A DNA stretch of 64,000 nt from a gamma proteobacterium HIMB30 (GTDB lineage Bacteria; Pseudomonadota; Gammaproteobacteria; Pseudomonadales; Litorivicinaceae): the NCBI GenBank assembly GCA_000227525.2, contig AGIG01000027.1:62001-126000 (forward strand), in the 5' to 3' direction. Numbering within the stretch: position 1 is the stretch's first letter; the number at the start of each line of letters is the position of its first letter. A program made the position numbers and the translations under genes. This document shows positions 56,512 to 64,000 of this stretch, one piece after another. The notes beneath the pieces were generated by a model. It ran no database searches, was not told the DNA's origin, and saw nothing but the letters and a program-made list of their open reading frames with translations.

Positions 56512-57180
56512 AAATCGCTAGATATTGAGGGAAACGAATTCTGCACAGCTAGGGCGTAGACTCGTCTCTAAGACACCTGACAATGTCACAAATACTCAAT
56601 CGAGTAAGGTAGGCAGATGGGAACCAAATGAAACACGGACACATTTAGATTGGAGGCAGTCCGTGAGGTAACCGAGGGTGGTCATGGGGTCTACTACGTC
56701 TCTAATCGACTTGGGGTCAGTAGCAAGAGATCGTACAAATGGATTAAAGCCTACGGGCTATAGTCAGAGGCGACCCAAGCTGTCGGGTCTGGGCAGGATG
56801 AAGTGAGATGCGTCAAGGCTGAGTTGAAGCGGATCATGCGGAAGCGTGACATCTTAAAGGAGTCCGCCCGGTGCACCGACTCTTGCGCGGAGTAACGGGC
56901 ATCATACGGCCCAATAGTGCTGGCGAAATGCCCTCTCGACTGGGCCTTATTCACCAAAGAATAAACTCGCGTTGGTCCTCGCTTCAGCTCTCGGTGGGGT
57001 ACTTAATTTTTTTACTGTTCGGATCAGAACAACTGTTTACAATCGAGACATCAAGGCAATTGCTTGATCTGGTTTACAATTCTAAACAGAGTTGATCCAT
57101 TGGACAAAACGCTGAATAAGTGCAGCGCGCCATTTATTTGGCTACTTCGAAAAGCCGGGTGGTGGGTGATTGATTCGTAC
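56512..57180. other. Gap between wecA and manC carrying an IS remnant
   Basis: The gap holds the IS3-family fragment described at 56626-56895. The flanks (56512-56625 and 56896-57180) hold no recognised gene. The part just right of the fragment may be decayed element sequence. Confidence 0.5.
56626..56895 (+). pseudogene. Decayed IS3-family OrfA transposase
   Basis: A frame readable as ...LEAVREVTEGGHGV, then SNRLGVSS-x-SYKWIKAYG, TAG stop at 56761, then GQDEVRCVKAELKRIMRKRD and ILKESA to TAA at 56893. This matches the helix-turn-helix and leucine-zipper parts of IS3-group OrfA, interrupted by an in-frame stop. OrfB is absent or unrecognisable beyond. It is a dead insertion-sequence relic at the boundary between the glycan operon and manC. 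Confidence 0.75.
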
Positions 57181-58590
57181 TCAACTTCGACCATAAACGT
57201 CATCAAGTCTCATGATATCATCTTCGCCAAGATACCCGCCGGACTGCACTTCAATCAGTGTTAGTGGGAGCCTTCCAGGATTAGTCAGCCGATGCTTTGA
57301 GCCAATCGGGATGTAAACAGACTGATCCTCAGTCAGCATTCGAATTCCTTCGCCTACTTGAACTTCTGCTGTTCCTGACACTACTACCCAATGCTCGGCA
57401 CGATGATGATGCATTTGTAATGACAGACTAGCTCCTGGATTGACAACAATCTGTTTGACTTGGAAGCGATCACCCAATACGAGCGTTTCATAGGAACCCC
57501 ATGGACGATACATTTTCTGATGTTCGCTCGCTTCATTTCGACCTTGTGCTGTCAAAACCTCGACAAGATTTTTAACTTGTTGTGTCTTGGTCGCGTCAGC
57601 GACTAGTACCGCGTCGCGCGTTTCGATGACGACTAAATTCTCAAGGCCAATCCCTGTCACTAGTCGGGATTCTGCACGGATCAATGTGTTCGAGCTTTCA
57701 AGAAGTACACCATCACCATAGATCATATTTCCAGCTTCGTCTTGGTTCGCGAGGCTGGTGACAGCCTCCCACGCGCCAACATCAGACCAATCACCTATAT
57801 ACGGAATCACTTGAAGATTTTTGATACGTTCCATGACCGCGTAATCGATGGAAAGGGACGGTGATTTTCCAAATGTTTCATTATCGACCCGCTTAAAATC
57901 CAAGTCACTCGACGCGTTTTGATAGGCTTTTTCGCAAACTTCATACATGCTGGGTTCAAATGTTTTGAGCGCATCGAGATACGCCTGGGCATCCAGCATA
58001 AACATGCCACTGTTCCATAGATAATTACCGGATTTGAGGTATGCCTCTGCGGTTTCCAGATCAGGTTTTTCTTTAAATGAAGATACAAGGAACTCATCTT
58101 GCAGACGCTCTCCGCATTCGATATATCCATAACCTGTCTCTGGGTGTGTTGGTTTGACTCCGAATAACACAAATGGAGCTGTTGATTGAAATGCTTGACC
58201 GATGACTTTCCCGAACGCCTTCAAATCTTTGATGTAGTGATCTGCTGTTTGCACGAGGAGTTTCGGTGAATCGTAAAGCGCTAATGCTTCAAATGCTGCG
58301 AGAGCAACTGCTGGTGCGGTATTGCGCGCTGAAGGTTCTAAAAGTATCGGGCCAATCGATATCCCTGCCTCTTTTGCTTGTTGGGCGACTAAAAATCGAT
58401 AGTCTTCTCCTGTGACAACGATCCAAGCGCTTGCATTGGGCATGACAGCCGAACGTTTGAGAGTTGACTGCAGAAATGAATCTCCCGAGCCAGTGAGATC
58501 AACGAACTGTTTTGGGAAGCTTTTTCGGGATGTCGGCCATAGCCGGGTGCCGGAACCCCCAGCGAGTAAAACGGGAACAAGAGATGTCAT
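57181..58590 (-). CDS. manC: Mannose-1-phosphate guanylyltransferase / mannose-6-phosphate isomerase
   Basis: A 469-residue bifunctional enzyme. The N-terminal nucleotidyltransferase has LLAGGSGTRLWPTSRKSFPKQF split over residues 8-29, FGVKPTHPETGYGYIE and SFKEKPDLETA. The C-terminal cupin (type II PMI) has RPWGSYETL and the metal-binding LQMHHHRAEHWVVV. It supplies GDP-mannose, used by gmd/fcl at the other end of the locus. It is monocistronic on the minus strand with about 150 bp to rmlD. Confidence 0.95.
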   Translation of the reverse strand: MTSLVPVLLAGGSGTRLWPTSRKSFPKQFVDLTGSGDSFLQSTLKRSAVMPNASAWIVVTGEDYRFLVAQQAKEAGISIGPILLEPSARNTAPAVALAAFEALALYDSPKLLVQTADHYIKDLKAFGKVIGQAFQSTAPFVLFGVKPTHPETGYGYIECGERLQDEFLVSSFKEKPDLETAEAYLKSGNYLWNSGMFMLDAQAYLDALKTFEPSMYEVCEKAYQNASSDLDFKRVDNETFGKSPSLSIDYAVMERIKNLQVIPYIGDWSDVGAWEAVTSLANQDEAGNMIYGDGVLLESSNTLIRAESRLVTGIGLENLVVIETRDAVLVADATKTQQVKNLVEVLTAQGRNEASEHQKMYRPWGSYETLVLGDRFQVKQIVVNPGASLSLQMHHHRAEHWVVVSGTAEVQVGEGIRMLTEDQSVYIPIGSKHRLTNPGRLPLTLIEVQSGGYLGEDDIMRLDDVYGRS

Positions 58591-58741
58591 CAGTTGAATG
58601 TCCGATTCAATTAATTTTGAAATGAAACCTTCTAGTCGGAGGTCACGAGATAAAAGAATGTTATTGCCTTAAACTCCACCGACCGGATGCCAAGTATACA
58701 AAATTGAAAGGAATTCAGATGAATACTTTGGTCGGCGCGAT

Positions 58742-59626
58742 TTATGAAGGTTCGTAGAATTTGGTTATTCGCTCAACGTCCGATAACCATGAGGTGGCTA
58801 ATAACCCTAGTTTCTCGATTTTTTCGCAGTTTAGGGTTGAATTTTTTGGCCTATCTGCAGCTTGCGGAAATTCAGCGGTGCTGCAGGGAATTGCCAAGAG
58901 AGATTTTTTTTGCTGGCTGTTTAAAAACTCCTGTGTCTTGCAGCAGAGTTCAAACCATGAAACGTATGGTTGTTGACAAAAATGGAAGATCCCCCAGTGG
59001 TTGAATGTTGGGTCAGTAATTACCTTAGAGGAGAGGTTGTACAGTGCTGCCGCTAATGATCTTGCACTTGTTGGCCCACCGACTTGATCGTCAATAACCC
59101 GTATGGGAGTTTGACTTAACGACAAATCAATCATCGTTGTAACAAAGTTTTTACCAAATTCCGAGAAAATCCAAGAGGTTCGAATAATAAGAAGTTTTGG
59201 GCATAGGTTTTGGGCATATTCCTCACCCTTCAACTTCGATTTTCCGTAAATGTTTAAAGGATTTGTTTTATCTGTCTCAACATAGGGGGACGATTTAGTT
59301 CCATCGAACACGTAATCGGTTGAGATGTGAATCAACGTGGCATGATGCATTGCAGCGATAGTCGCAAGATTTTTAACTCCTATTGAATTTATCAAGTAGG
59401 CTTTGTCGCGGTCGTCTTCTGCGCCATTAACATCGGTGTAAGCGGCCAGGTTAATTATGCAGTCTGGAGGGTTGGTCTCTGCCAGTTCGTGGACGGCTAT
59501 GAGATCAGTAATGTCGAGACAGCCTCGTGTCAAAAACAAGTAGTTCTGATTTTCTTGAAATTCAACAAGAAGCTGGAGTGCTCTTCCAACCTGTCCTCGC
59601 GCTCCGGTGACCCAGCAGCTGCTCAA
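58742..59626 (-). CDS. rmlD: dTDP-4-dehydrorhamnose reductase
   Basis: A 294-residue SDR that makes dTDP-L-rhamnose in the last step of the pathway. Motifs: VTGARGQVGRALQLL, NLAAYTDVNGAEDD, ISTDYVFDGTKSSPY and YGKSKLKGEE with the catalytic Tyr/Lys, then RTSWIFSEFGKNFV. The TTG start overlaps the rmlC stop (TTGA). It is the last gene of an rmlA-rmlC-rmlD unit. Confidence 0.93.
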   Translation of the reverse strand: MSSCWVTGARGQVGRALQLLVEFQENQNYLFLTRGCLDITDLIAVHELAETNPPDCIINLAAYTDVNGAEDDRDKAYLINSIGVKNLATIAAMHHATLIHISTDYVFDGTKSSPYVETDKTNPLNIYGKSKLKGEEYAQNLCPKLLIIRTSWIFSEFGKNFVTTMIDLSLSQTPIRVIDDQVGGPTSARSLAAALYNLSSKVITDPTFNHWGIFHFCQQPYVSWFELCCKTQEFLNSQQKKSLLAIPCSTAEFPQAADRPKNSTLNCEKIEKLGLLATSWLSDVERITKFYEPS

Positions 59627-60171
59627 TGTTGTGAAATCCAGTAGTCGCTCAAAGAGGGTAATTGGGCGTCTTTTGATGACAATTTAGGGGATTTATTTGG
59701 CCAATCTATCCCTATCGAATCATCAGCCCAATGCACGCCAGCCTCATCGCTCGGGTCGTAAAACTCAGTACACTTATAATGAAAGGCTGCAAATTCTGAT
59801 AAGACAAGAAAGCCGTGAGCATACCCCGGTGGGATCCAGAGCTGATGATGGTTCTGATCCGACAGTTCTACACCTATCCATTCTCTATAGGTTGAGGATG
59901 CGGGATTGATATCCAAAGCCACGTCTAACACGGTTCCTTGGAGACAGGTCACAAGCTTGCCTTGTGGCTTCAAAACCTGAAAATGAAGTCCTCTTAGCAC
60001 ACCGCGATGCGAGTGGCTAAAATTATCTTGAACAAAATGGACATCTATCCCAGCGAGAGCAAATTGGGATTTGTTGTATAGCTCTTTGAAATGACCTCTT
60101 TCATCGGCGAACGTGGTCGGTTTTATAATAGCCACACCAGGCAGCTTTGTGGGTTCAACGCTAGCGATCAT
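59623..60171 (-). CDS. rmlC: dTDP-4-dehydrorhamnose 3,5-epimerase
   Basis: A 182-residue cupin. DERGHFKELYNKSQF, the catalytic-His region VLRGLHFQ, QGKLVTCLQGTVLDVALDI and the IPPGYAHGFLVLSE segment are all characteristic. ATG 60171 gives the normal N-terminus; the frame also extends to 60201 inside rmlA. It overlaps rmlA by 11 bp. Confidence 0.95.
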   Translation of the reverse strand: MIASVEPTKLPGVAIIKPTTFADERGHFKELYNKSQFALAGIDVHFVQDNFSHSHRGVLRGLHFQVLKPQGKLVTCLQGTVLDVALDINPASSTYREWIGVELSDQNHHQLWIPPGYAHGFLVLSEFAAFHYKCTEFYDPSDEAGVHWADDSIGIDWPNKSPKLSSKDAQLPSLSDYWISQH

Positions 60172-61033
60172 GCGAATACAAATTTTGCAGATATGTTCCA
60201 TATTGAGTTTTTAAGAGCGGTTTGGCTAAAGCTTCCAGATGCTTCTGATCTATCCAGCTGTTCCTGAAAGCCACCTCTTCAATACAACCTATCTTTAAGC
60301 TTTGGCTTTTTTCAACCGCTCGAACAAATTGGCTGGCTTCCATTAATGACTCATGTGTTCCAGTATCGAGCCATGCGAAACCTCTAGGTAGCTCCGCTAG
60401 TTTTAGTTTACCATCTTTTAAATAGCTGTTGTTCAGGTCAGTTATTTCCAATTCTCCGCGTTTACTGAATCGAAGGTCCTTCGCCCGTTGGCTGACGCTA
60501 AAGTCATATATATACAATCCAGTGATTGCAATGTTTGAAGGCGCCACTTTTGGCTTTTCGACAATACGCTCGATACATCCATTACGATCGAATGATGCTA
60601 CTCCATATCTTTCAGGTTCGGCTACGTTATATCCGAACACTGTACATCCATGATTTGATTGTAGGGTTGAATTTAATAATCCTTTAAACCCGGCGCCATA
60701 AAAAATGTTATCACCTAAAATAAGCGTAACCGGATCGTTATCAATAAAAGATTCGGCTACGTTAAATGCGTCAGCGATACCACGTGGTTCCGACTGGCAT
60801 GCATAGGAGATTGTTATCCCTAGTTGAGAGCCATCACCCAAGATTCGGCGAAACGAGTAATGATCATGCGGACTATGAATAATAAGAATATCTTTTATCT
60901 CTGCGAGCATTAAAACCGATAAAGGGTAGTAAATCATTGGTTTATCATATATCGGCATTAGCTGTTTGGAGACACCGAGTGTCGCCGGATAGAGCCGGGT
61001 ACCTAACCCTCCGGCCAAAATAATTCCCTTCAT
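60161..61033 (-). CDS. rmlA: Glucose-1-phosphate thymidylyltransferase
   Basis: A 290-residue enzyme that forms dTDP-glucose. ILAGGLGTRLYPATLGVSKQ and LMPIYDKPMIYYPLS are the nucleotide-binding motifs; GLYIYDFSV, RGELEITDLN and RGFAWLDTGTHESL complete the family signature. It is first in the rmlACD unit. rmlB, which acts between RmlA and RmlC, is not in the window. Confidence 0.96.
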   Translation of the reverse strand: MKGIILAGGLGTRLYPATLGVSKQLMPIYDKPMIYYPLSVLMLAEIKDILIIHSPHDHYSFRRILGDGSQLGITISYACQSEPRGIADAFNVAESFIDNDPVTLILGDNIFYGAGFKGLLNSTLQSNHGCTVFGYNVAEPERYGVASFDRNGCIERIVEKPKVAPSNIAITGLYIYDFSVSQRAKDLRFSKRGELEITDLNNSYLKDGKLKLAELPRGFAWLDTGTHESLMEASQFVRAVEKSQSLKIGCIEEVAFRNSWIDQKHLEALAKPLLKTQYGTYLQNLYSHDR

Positions 61034-61576
61034 ATAAATAACTTCTTTCTAATAACCTAATCGCCTTACGCTCAAGTTTACATCAATATTTACTACGCTC
61101 GCCCGGGATGACATTTGGGGAAACCCAAAAAAGCACAGGCATCTTTCTTCCCCTAGCGGTTGTTTGGGAAACTATGGCTTCTGTACTTGGATCGGCAATA
61201 AGCAGTGTTGTCGAAATCGGATATTTTACACATATATCAACAACTTATAGGTAAATCGGGTATTTGAACGAGGTCCTGGCTTACAGTACTAAGTCATTGA
61301 TTCTATGAGTGTTATTTGCCCATTTTTCGCCTTTATGACGGAAGTGTTACAAAACATTGTTTCGCGCGAAGAAAGCAGTGTTGCTTCGCGTGAGATAACG
61401 TTTTTCCATCAAGCTGTCATAAAGGTCAAAAATCGCGACAAAACCCTCTTTAATTCAATAGGTTATATCCCTCGTTCAGGACTTCGCCGGGAAGTCGGGT
61501 ATTTATACAAGTTATTGATATGTAGAGTAAAAATCCATTTATCAAAAGTAGTGTTATATCTTAACTATTCATTAAC
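61034..61576. other. rmlA-hipA intergenic region with hairpins
   Basis: No gene is supported; the plus-strand frame 61305-61580 shows no family. Three hairpins are seen: TTTGGG/CCCAAA with GAAA tetraloop (61114-61129); a 10-bp stem TCGCGCGAAG/CTTCGCGTGA with one G-U (61362-61371 with 61384-61393); and GACTTC/GAAGTC (61480-61485 with 61491-61496). The promoter of rmlA must lie at the left end. Confidence 0.45.
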
Positions 61577-62866
61577 TTAATTTATGGCCTTGATCTTGAA
61601 GTCGTCCTGAAGCTTGCCCCAATGCGCTCTAAGACCCTCTTTGTGCGCTTCGTCCATCGGTAACGCTTCTAGAGCCTCAGGCCATAACTCTCTCGCTTTT
61701 TCCATTGTGTCATCTAAATGAGGCTTGATCGCCCGCCACGGAATACCTGACTTATTTGCCCAAGACTGAAAATACGCCATGGTGACGGTATACCATTCTT
61801 TGGTTTTACCGAGGTTGAGCGCGTACTGGGTTTCATTTTCAATATAGACATTGGTTGTGACGATGTCGTATGCGGGAGACAGTCTTGGCGTGATCTTATC
61901 GGGATATAGAAAGCTCCAATTCTTGAGATGCGCATCCCCGTTCGCCAAGAGAATATTTACCAGTAATCGTCTTGCGAACTGTTGAGCGTCGGCAAGTCCG
62001 TCGCCAGAGAATTCATAAATGACTTTACCGATATTCTCATAATTAGCAGACGTGTATTTTTCGTGAGGGTACTTCACCAGAATTTGCGCAAAGTCCTCCA
62101 TGTGAATGCGTAAATCGTCGTTACGATCAAATCGCTTGATGGCAAAGGCCTGCTTTTCATCGGGTAAGTTAATTTGTGGCAGATTGTCGAGCTTATCCAG
62201 CTCAACAAGTTTGATCTCAGGTATATCGACGCCAACGAGTCCCGCCAGCGACATGGCGGTATATTCGTTCAGTGGCACAAACTTGTGCTTGGTTGAGGGT
62301 GTTTTGATGATCCAGTCACCCAGCACGGTACCCTTCGATAAGTTATAGCGCCCATCCTTTTCCTTCATGGAAAACTTCATTTGTACGCCAGCCAATGAAA
62401 ACTTGTTTTCTTGGGTAACCTTATCGAACTTAACGGCCTTAGCTTTTCCGTGTGTGCTCAGGACACCTTCTAATAAAAGGGTGGGCACATCTTCGGGCTC
62501 CATTGGCGTGGCTTCGATTGCCCCCGGCAAATCTTCGCCAAGATACGAGAGAATGTGAAATTCATTATCTACGTGCACTTTCAAGCCTTGTGCGATCAGC
62601 TCACGCAATGATCCCTCTGGTAACAAGTTTGAAAGCACTGGATGCAGCCGTTGATTTCGCGCCCATGGAGCATCCATAAGCTGAGTCGCATTCGGAAACG
62701 CGGGATGAGTAATCAGGCTGAATGTCGGGCGATCAGGATCGTTTTTAAATGAGTCTGCAAAGCTTAAGACATTGCGACCATTCTTAAACCCAGCGAGATA
62801 GCCGATCAGCACGCCATGAATTGAGAGCTGTAGAACATTGACTTCATTGTTGCGGTCTGTGCTCAT
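61577..62866 (-). CDS. hipA: HipA-family serine/threonine kinase toxin
   Basis: A 429-residue HipA-type kinase. N-terminal subdomain (couple-HipA-like) about 1-110. SLAGVQMKFS (157-166) is the ATP/P-loop region. NGDAHLKNW (309-317) carries the catalytic D311, and SPAYDIVTT (330-338) the metal-binding Asp. The family phosphorylates translation factors such as glutamyl-tRNA synthetase and induces dormancy; the target here is inferred. Its start overlaps the hipB stop (ATGA). Confidence 0.9.
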   Translation of the reverse strand: MSTDRNNEVNVLQLSIHGVLIGYLAGFKNGRNVLSFADSFKNDPDRPTFSLITHPAFPNATQLMDAPWARNQRLHPVLSNLLPEGSLRELIAQGLKVHVDNEFHILSYLGEDLPGAIEATPMEPEDVPTLLLEGVLSTHGKAKAVKFDKVTQENKFSLAGVQMKFSMKEKDGRYNLSKGTVLGDWIIKTPSTKHKFVPLNEYTAMSLAGLVGVDIPEIKLVELDKLDNLPQINLPDEKQAFAIKRFDRNDDLRIHMEDFAQILVKYPHEKYTSANYENIGKVIYEFSGDGLADAQQFARRLLVNILLANGDAHLKNWSFLYPDKITPRLSPAYDIVTTNVYIENETQYALNLGKTKEWYTVTMAYFQSWANKSGIPWRAIKPHLDDTMEKARELWPEALEALPMDEAHKEGLRAHWGKLQDDFKIKAIN

Positions 62867-63210
62867 TCATTCTCTCCGAGCAAACCTTGCCATGGATCAT
62901 CGGCCAGTGGGTTACTTTGTTCTTTTTCCGTTTTGCTTGGCCTGGTTGATGCGCCATTTGATGGCCCAGAGGGTGAAAGAGTATCGTCGGCCAATACCGC
63001 CAGCACAGCATTCAATTTTTCTTTTGGTATAAGCAGCAATTCACTTTGAAGCCCCTTAGCGACTAGCTCGAGAGTATCAAGCCGTGGGTTGCCCTTGGAT
63101 TCCAAGCGCTGATATTGCTGGCGCGATATACCAATGCGCAGCATCATCTCGTGCTGCTTGAGCTTCAATGCGATACGGCGATTTTTGATCTGTTCGAGTA
63201 GTGAATTCAT
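62863..63210 (-). CDS. hipB: HipB-like XRE antitoxin
   Basis: A 115-residue protein. A helix-turn-helix occupies about residues 5-60 (RIALKLKQHEMMLRIGISRQ, then QYQRLESKGNPRLDTLE). The C-terminal tail is Ser/Pro-rich (LSPSGPSNGASTRPS) and probably disordered, as in other HipB antitoxins. It is first in the hipBA operon, overlapping hipA by 4 bp, with palindromes upstream. Confidence 0.88.
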   Translation of the reverse strand: MNSLLEQIKNRRIALKLKQHEMMLRIGISRQQYQRLESKGNPRLDTLELVAKGLQSELLLIPKEKLNAVLAVLADDTLSPSGPSNGASTRPSKTEKEQSNPLADDPWQGLLGENE

Positions 63211-63240
63211 AATGAAATTTATAAGTTGCTATTTGCCATT

Positions 63241-63343
63241 AAGAAACATATTAGTTTCTTTTTTTGGCTTTGGAAACATATAAATTGCTTTTAGCCGATG
63301 AAAGCGATATTACTACAAAAAGAAACTTATATATTTCTTTTTG
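63241..63343. promoter_or_regulatory. hipBA operator palindromes
   Basis: Two related inverted repeats upstream of hipB: AAGAAAC/GTTTCTT (63241-63247 with 63254-63260, 6-bp spacer) and CAAAAAGAAA/TTTCTTTTTG (63316-63325 with 63334-63343, 8-bp spacer). A half-site-like GGAAACATATAAA lies between. Paired palindromes with fixed spacers are typical of HipB binding. Confidence 0.65.
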
Positions 63344-63614
63344 TCGCGGTGCTTGAATGTGCTGTTGTTCGCTTTTTTGTGTTGTGCCAACACTCGCTGA
63401 TTGTGCTTATTTTTTGAGGAAAGAGCGGGCGAACCAAATCTTCAAATGCTCGAATCGGCTGCGAGTCTCGCTTCTTTGAAAAACCTGCCAGGCGATAGAT
63501 TGGAGGCATTATCGGGTTATCATATGGGACAGCAAAGGATCCCGATGACTGGACGGTGATAAAAAAGTTAAGTGTTTCCCTCAACGGGAATTGAGTGCTC
63601 AGTTGTGCCAATCA
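63344..63614. other. Region between hipBA operators and vapC remnant
   Basis: A minus-strand frame at 63327-63611 (TTG start) overlaps the operator palindrome and matches no family I know. No supported gene is seen in this interval. Confidence 0.35.
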
Positions 63615-63797
63615 TCAGTCATCAACCCAATTTTCAACTTTTAACTTGTCGACTCGGGCAAATTCTCGAATGTTATTTGAGACCAGCGTGTGACCGAGAG
63701 ATCTTGTATGGGCTGCGATCAAAAGGTCGTTATTTCCGATAGGCGTTCCCTTTGCGCTAAGGGCTGCCCTAATGTCTCCATAGAGCTCAATCGGATG
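63615..63797 (-). pseudogene. VapC-type PIN toxin, 3' fragment
   Basis: About 60 codons ending in TGA at 63615. They read RHPIELYGDIRAALSAKG, TPIGNNDLLIAAHTRSLGHT, LVSNNIREFARV, KLKVENWVDD. This is the C-terminal half of a VapC PIN-domain ribonuclease, with the acidic D in NNDLLIAAH and the D/N segment SNNIREF. The N-terminal half with the first catalytic Asp is missing: the DNA switches near 63790-63800 to plus-strand recombinase sequence. No vapB is present. It is a truncated, non-functional toxin gene. Confidence 0.8.
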
Positions 63798-63798
63798 T

Positions 63799-64000
63799 CG
63801 CAGGCCGCAGACTCTGAATCGTCATTTGGCTGCAATCGATAAGATCCATGTGATGCTTGGTCATATGTCACCGGTCAAGGATCAGAATGTGCAGCTTTTC
63901 ATGCGACGTATGAAACGAGAGTATGGTCTGCATAGTCGACAAGCTGAGGGTTTGACCCGAGAAATTCGGGAGCAACTTGTGGCGGTAACGGATCAATCTT
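63799..64000 (+). pseudogene. Tyrosine recombinase/integrase fragment (5'-truncated, runs off window)
   Basis: The frame reads RRPQTLNRHLAAIDKIHVML, then GHMSPVKDQNVQLFMRRMKR and EYGLHSRQAEGLTREIREQL to the end. This matches the core-binding (SAM-like) region of site-specific integrases, just before the catalytic domain. No start codon or N-terminal arm is present; a TAG lies at 63781 and the similarity begins abruptly beside the vapC break. The catalytic half would lie beyond the window, so it may be intact there but lacks its beginning. Confidence 0.65.

Noticed and set aside
61305-61580. 91-codon frame downstream of hipA
   Set aside because: No family resemblance and the region is better described by hairpins.
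63327-63611. 94-codon minus-strand frame between vapC remnant and hipB
   Set aside because: TTG start, overlaps the hipBA operator, no recognised family.

Overview
The window looks like a chromosome segment of a Gram-negative gammaproteobacterium. It has the proteobacterial orders pepA-holC and queA-tgt-yajC-secD-secF, the LPS transporter pair lptF/lptG, an outer-membrane porin, and a large lipopolysaccharide/O-antigen (or capsule) locus. The exact order cannot be fixed from the sequence. The housekeeping parts (1-15.3 kb) have balanced base composition. The polysaccharide locus (about 16-56.5 kb) is visibly A/T-richer, with many T- and A-runs and many TTG/GTG starts, as expected for horizontally acquired surface-glycan genes.

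Layout. 1-5.9 kb: holC (partial) and pepA on the minus strand, divergent lptF-lptG, then on the minus strand an RDD membrane protein, a Bax-like glucosaminidase, a family-2 glycosyltransferase and tRNA-Leu(CAA). 6.2-7.7 kb: a HigBA-type toxin-antitoxin pair and an orphan 'mobile mystery protein A' regulator. 7.7-15.3 kb: queA, tgt, yajC, secD, secF, a 0.9-kb gap holding a strongly structured putative 5' UTR RNA, and a porin ending in a clear intrinsic terminator. 16.2-21.3 kb (minus): six tightly coupled genes (five glycosyltransferases and a polysaccharide deacetylase). 21.9-54.8 kb (mostly plus): gmd and fcl (GDP-fucose), a sulfotransferase on the minus strand, and then a long, almost gap-free operon. 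55.4-61 kb: WecA-type initiating transferase, a decayed IS3-family element, manC, and rmlA-rmlC-rmlD on the minus strand. 61.6-64 kb: hipBA, a broken vapC, and the truncated start of a tyrosine recombinase.

How the genes work together. The core of the long operon is a nonulosonic-acid pathway of the legionaminic-acid type: LegB-like dehydratase, NeuC/LegG, NeuB/LegI, CMP-sugar synthetase NeuA/LegF and PtmE-like nucleotidyltransferase. A WbpG/PseA-type amidotransferase with HisH- and HisF-like partners implies an acetamidino substituent. Upstream lies a second, less familiar module: an HMGL-type aldolase with an extra C-terminal domain, overlapping a CMP-Kdo-synthetase-like gene. Downstream are two proteins with motifs of bacterial sialyltransferase families (GT42-like and GT38/GT52-like), further glycosyltransferases, an Fe(II)/2-oxoglutarate oxygenase, a Wzx flippase, a Wzy-like polymerase, a second EpsG-like membrane protein and a DegT aminotransferase. 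An ABC half-transporter offers a second flippase. WecA would start the glycan on undecaprenyl phosphate; ManC-Gmd-Fcl and RmlACD would supply GDP-fucose and dTDP-rhamnose.

The most interesting points are: the paired aldolase and cytidylyltransferase; the predicted nonulosonate-transferase pair; a HisF-like protein in which the second catalytic aspartate aligns with glutamine; the missing legC/legH and rmlB; the structured RNA before the porin; and the row of defence/mobility remnants at the right end.
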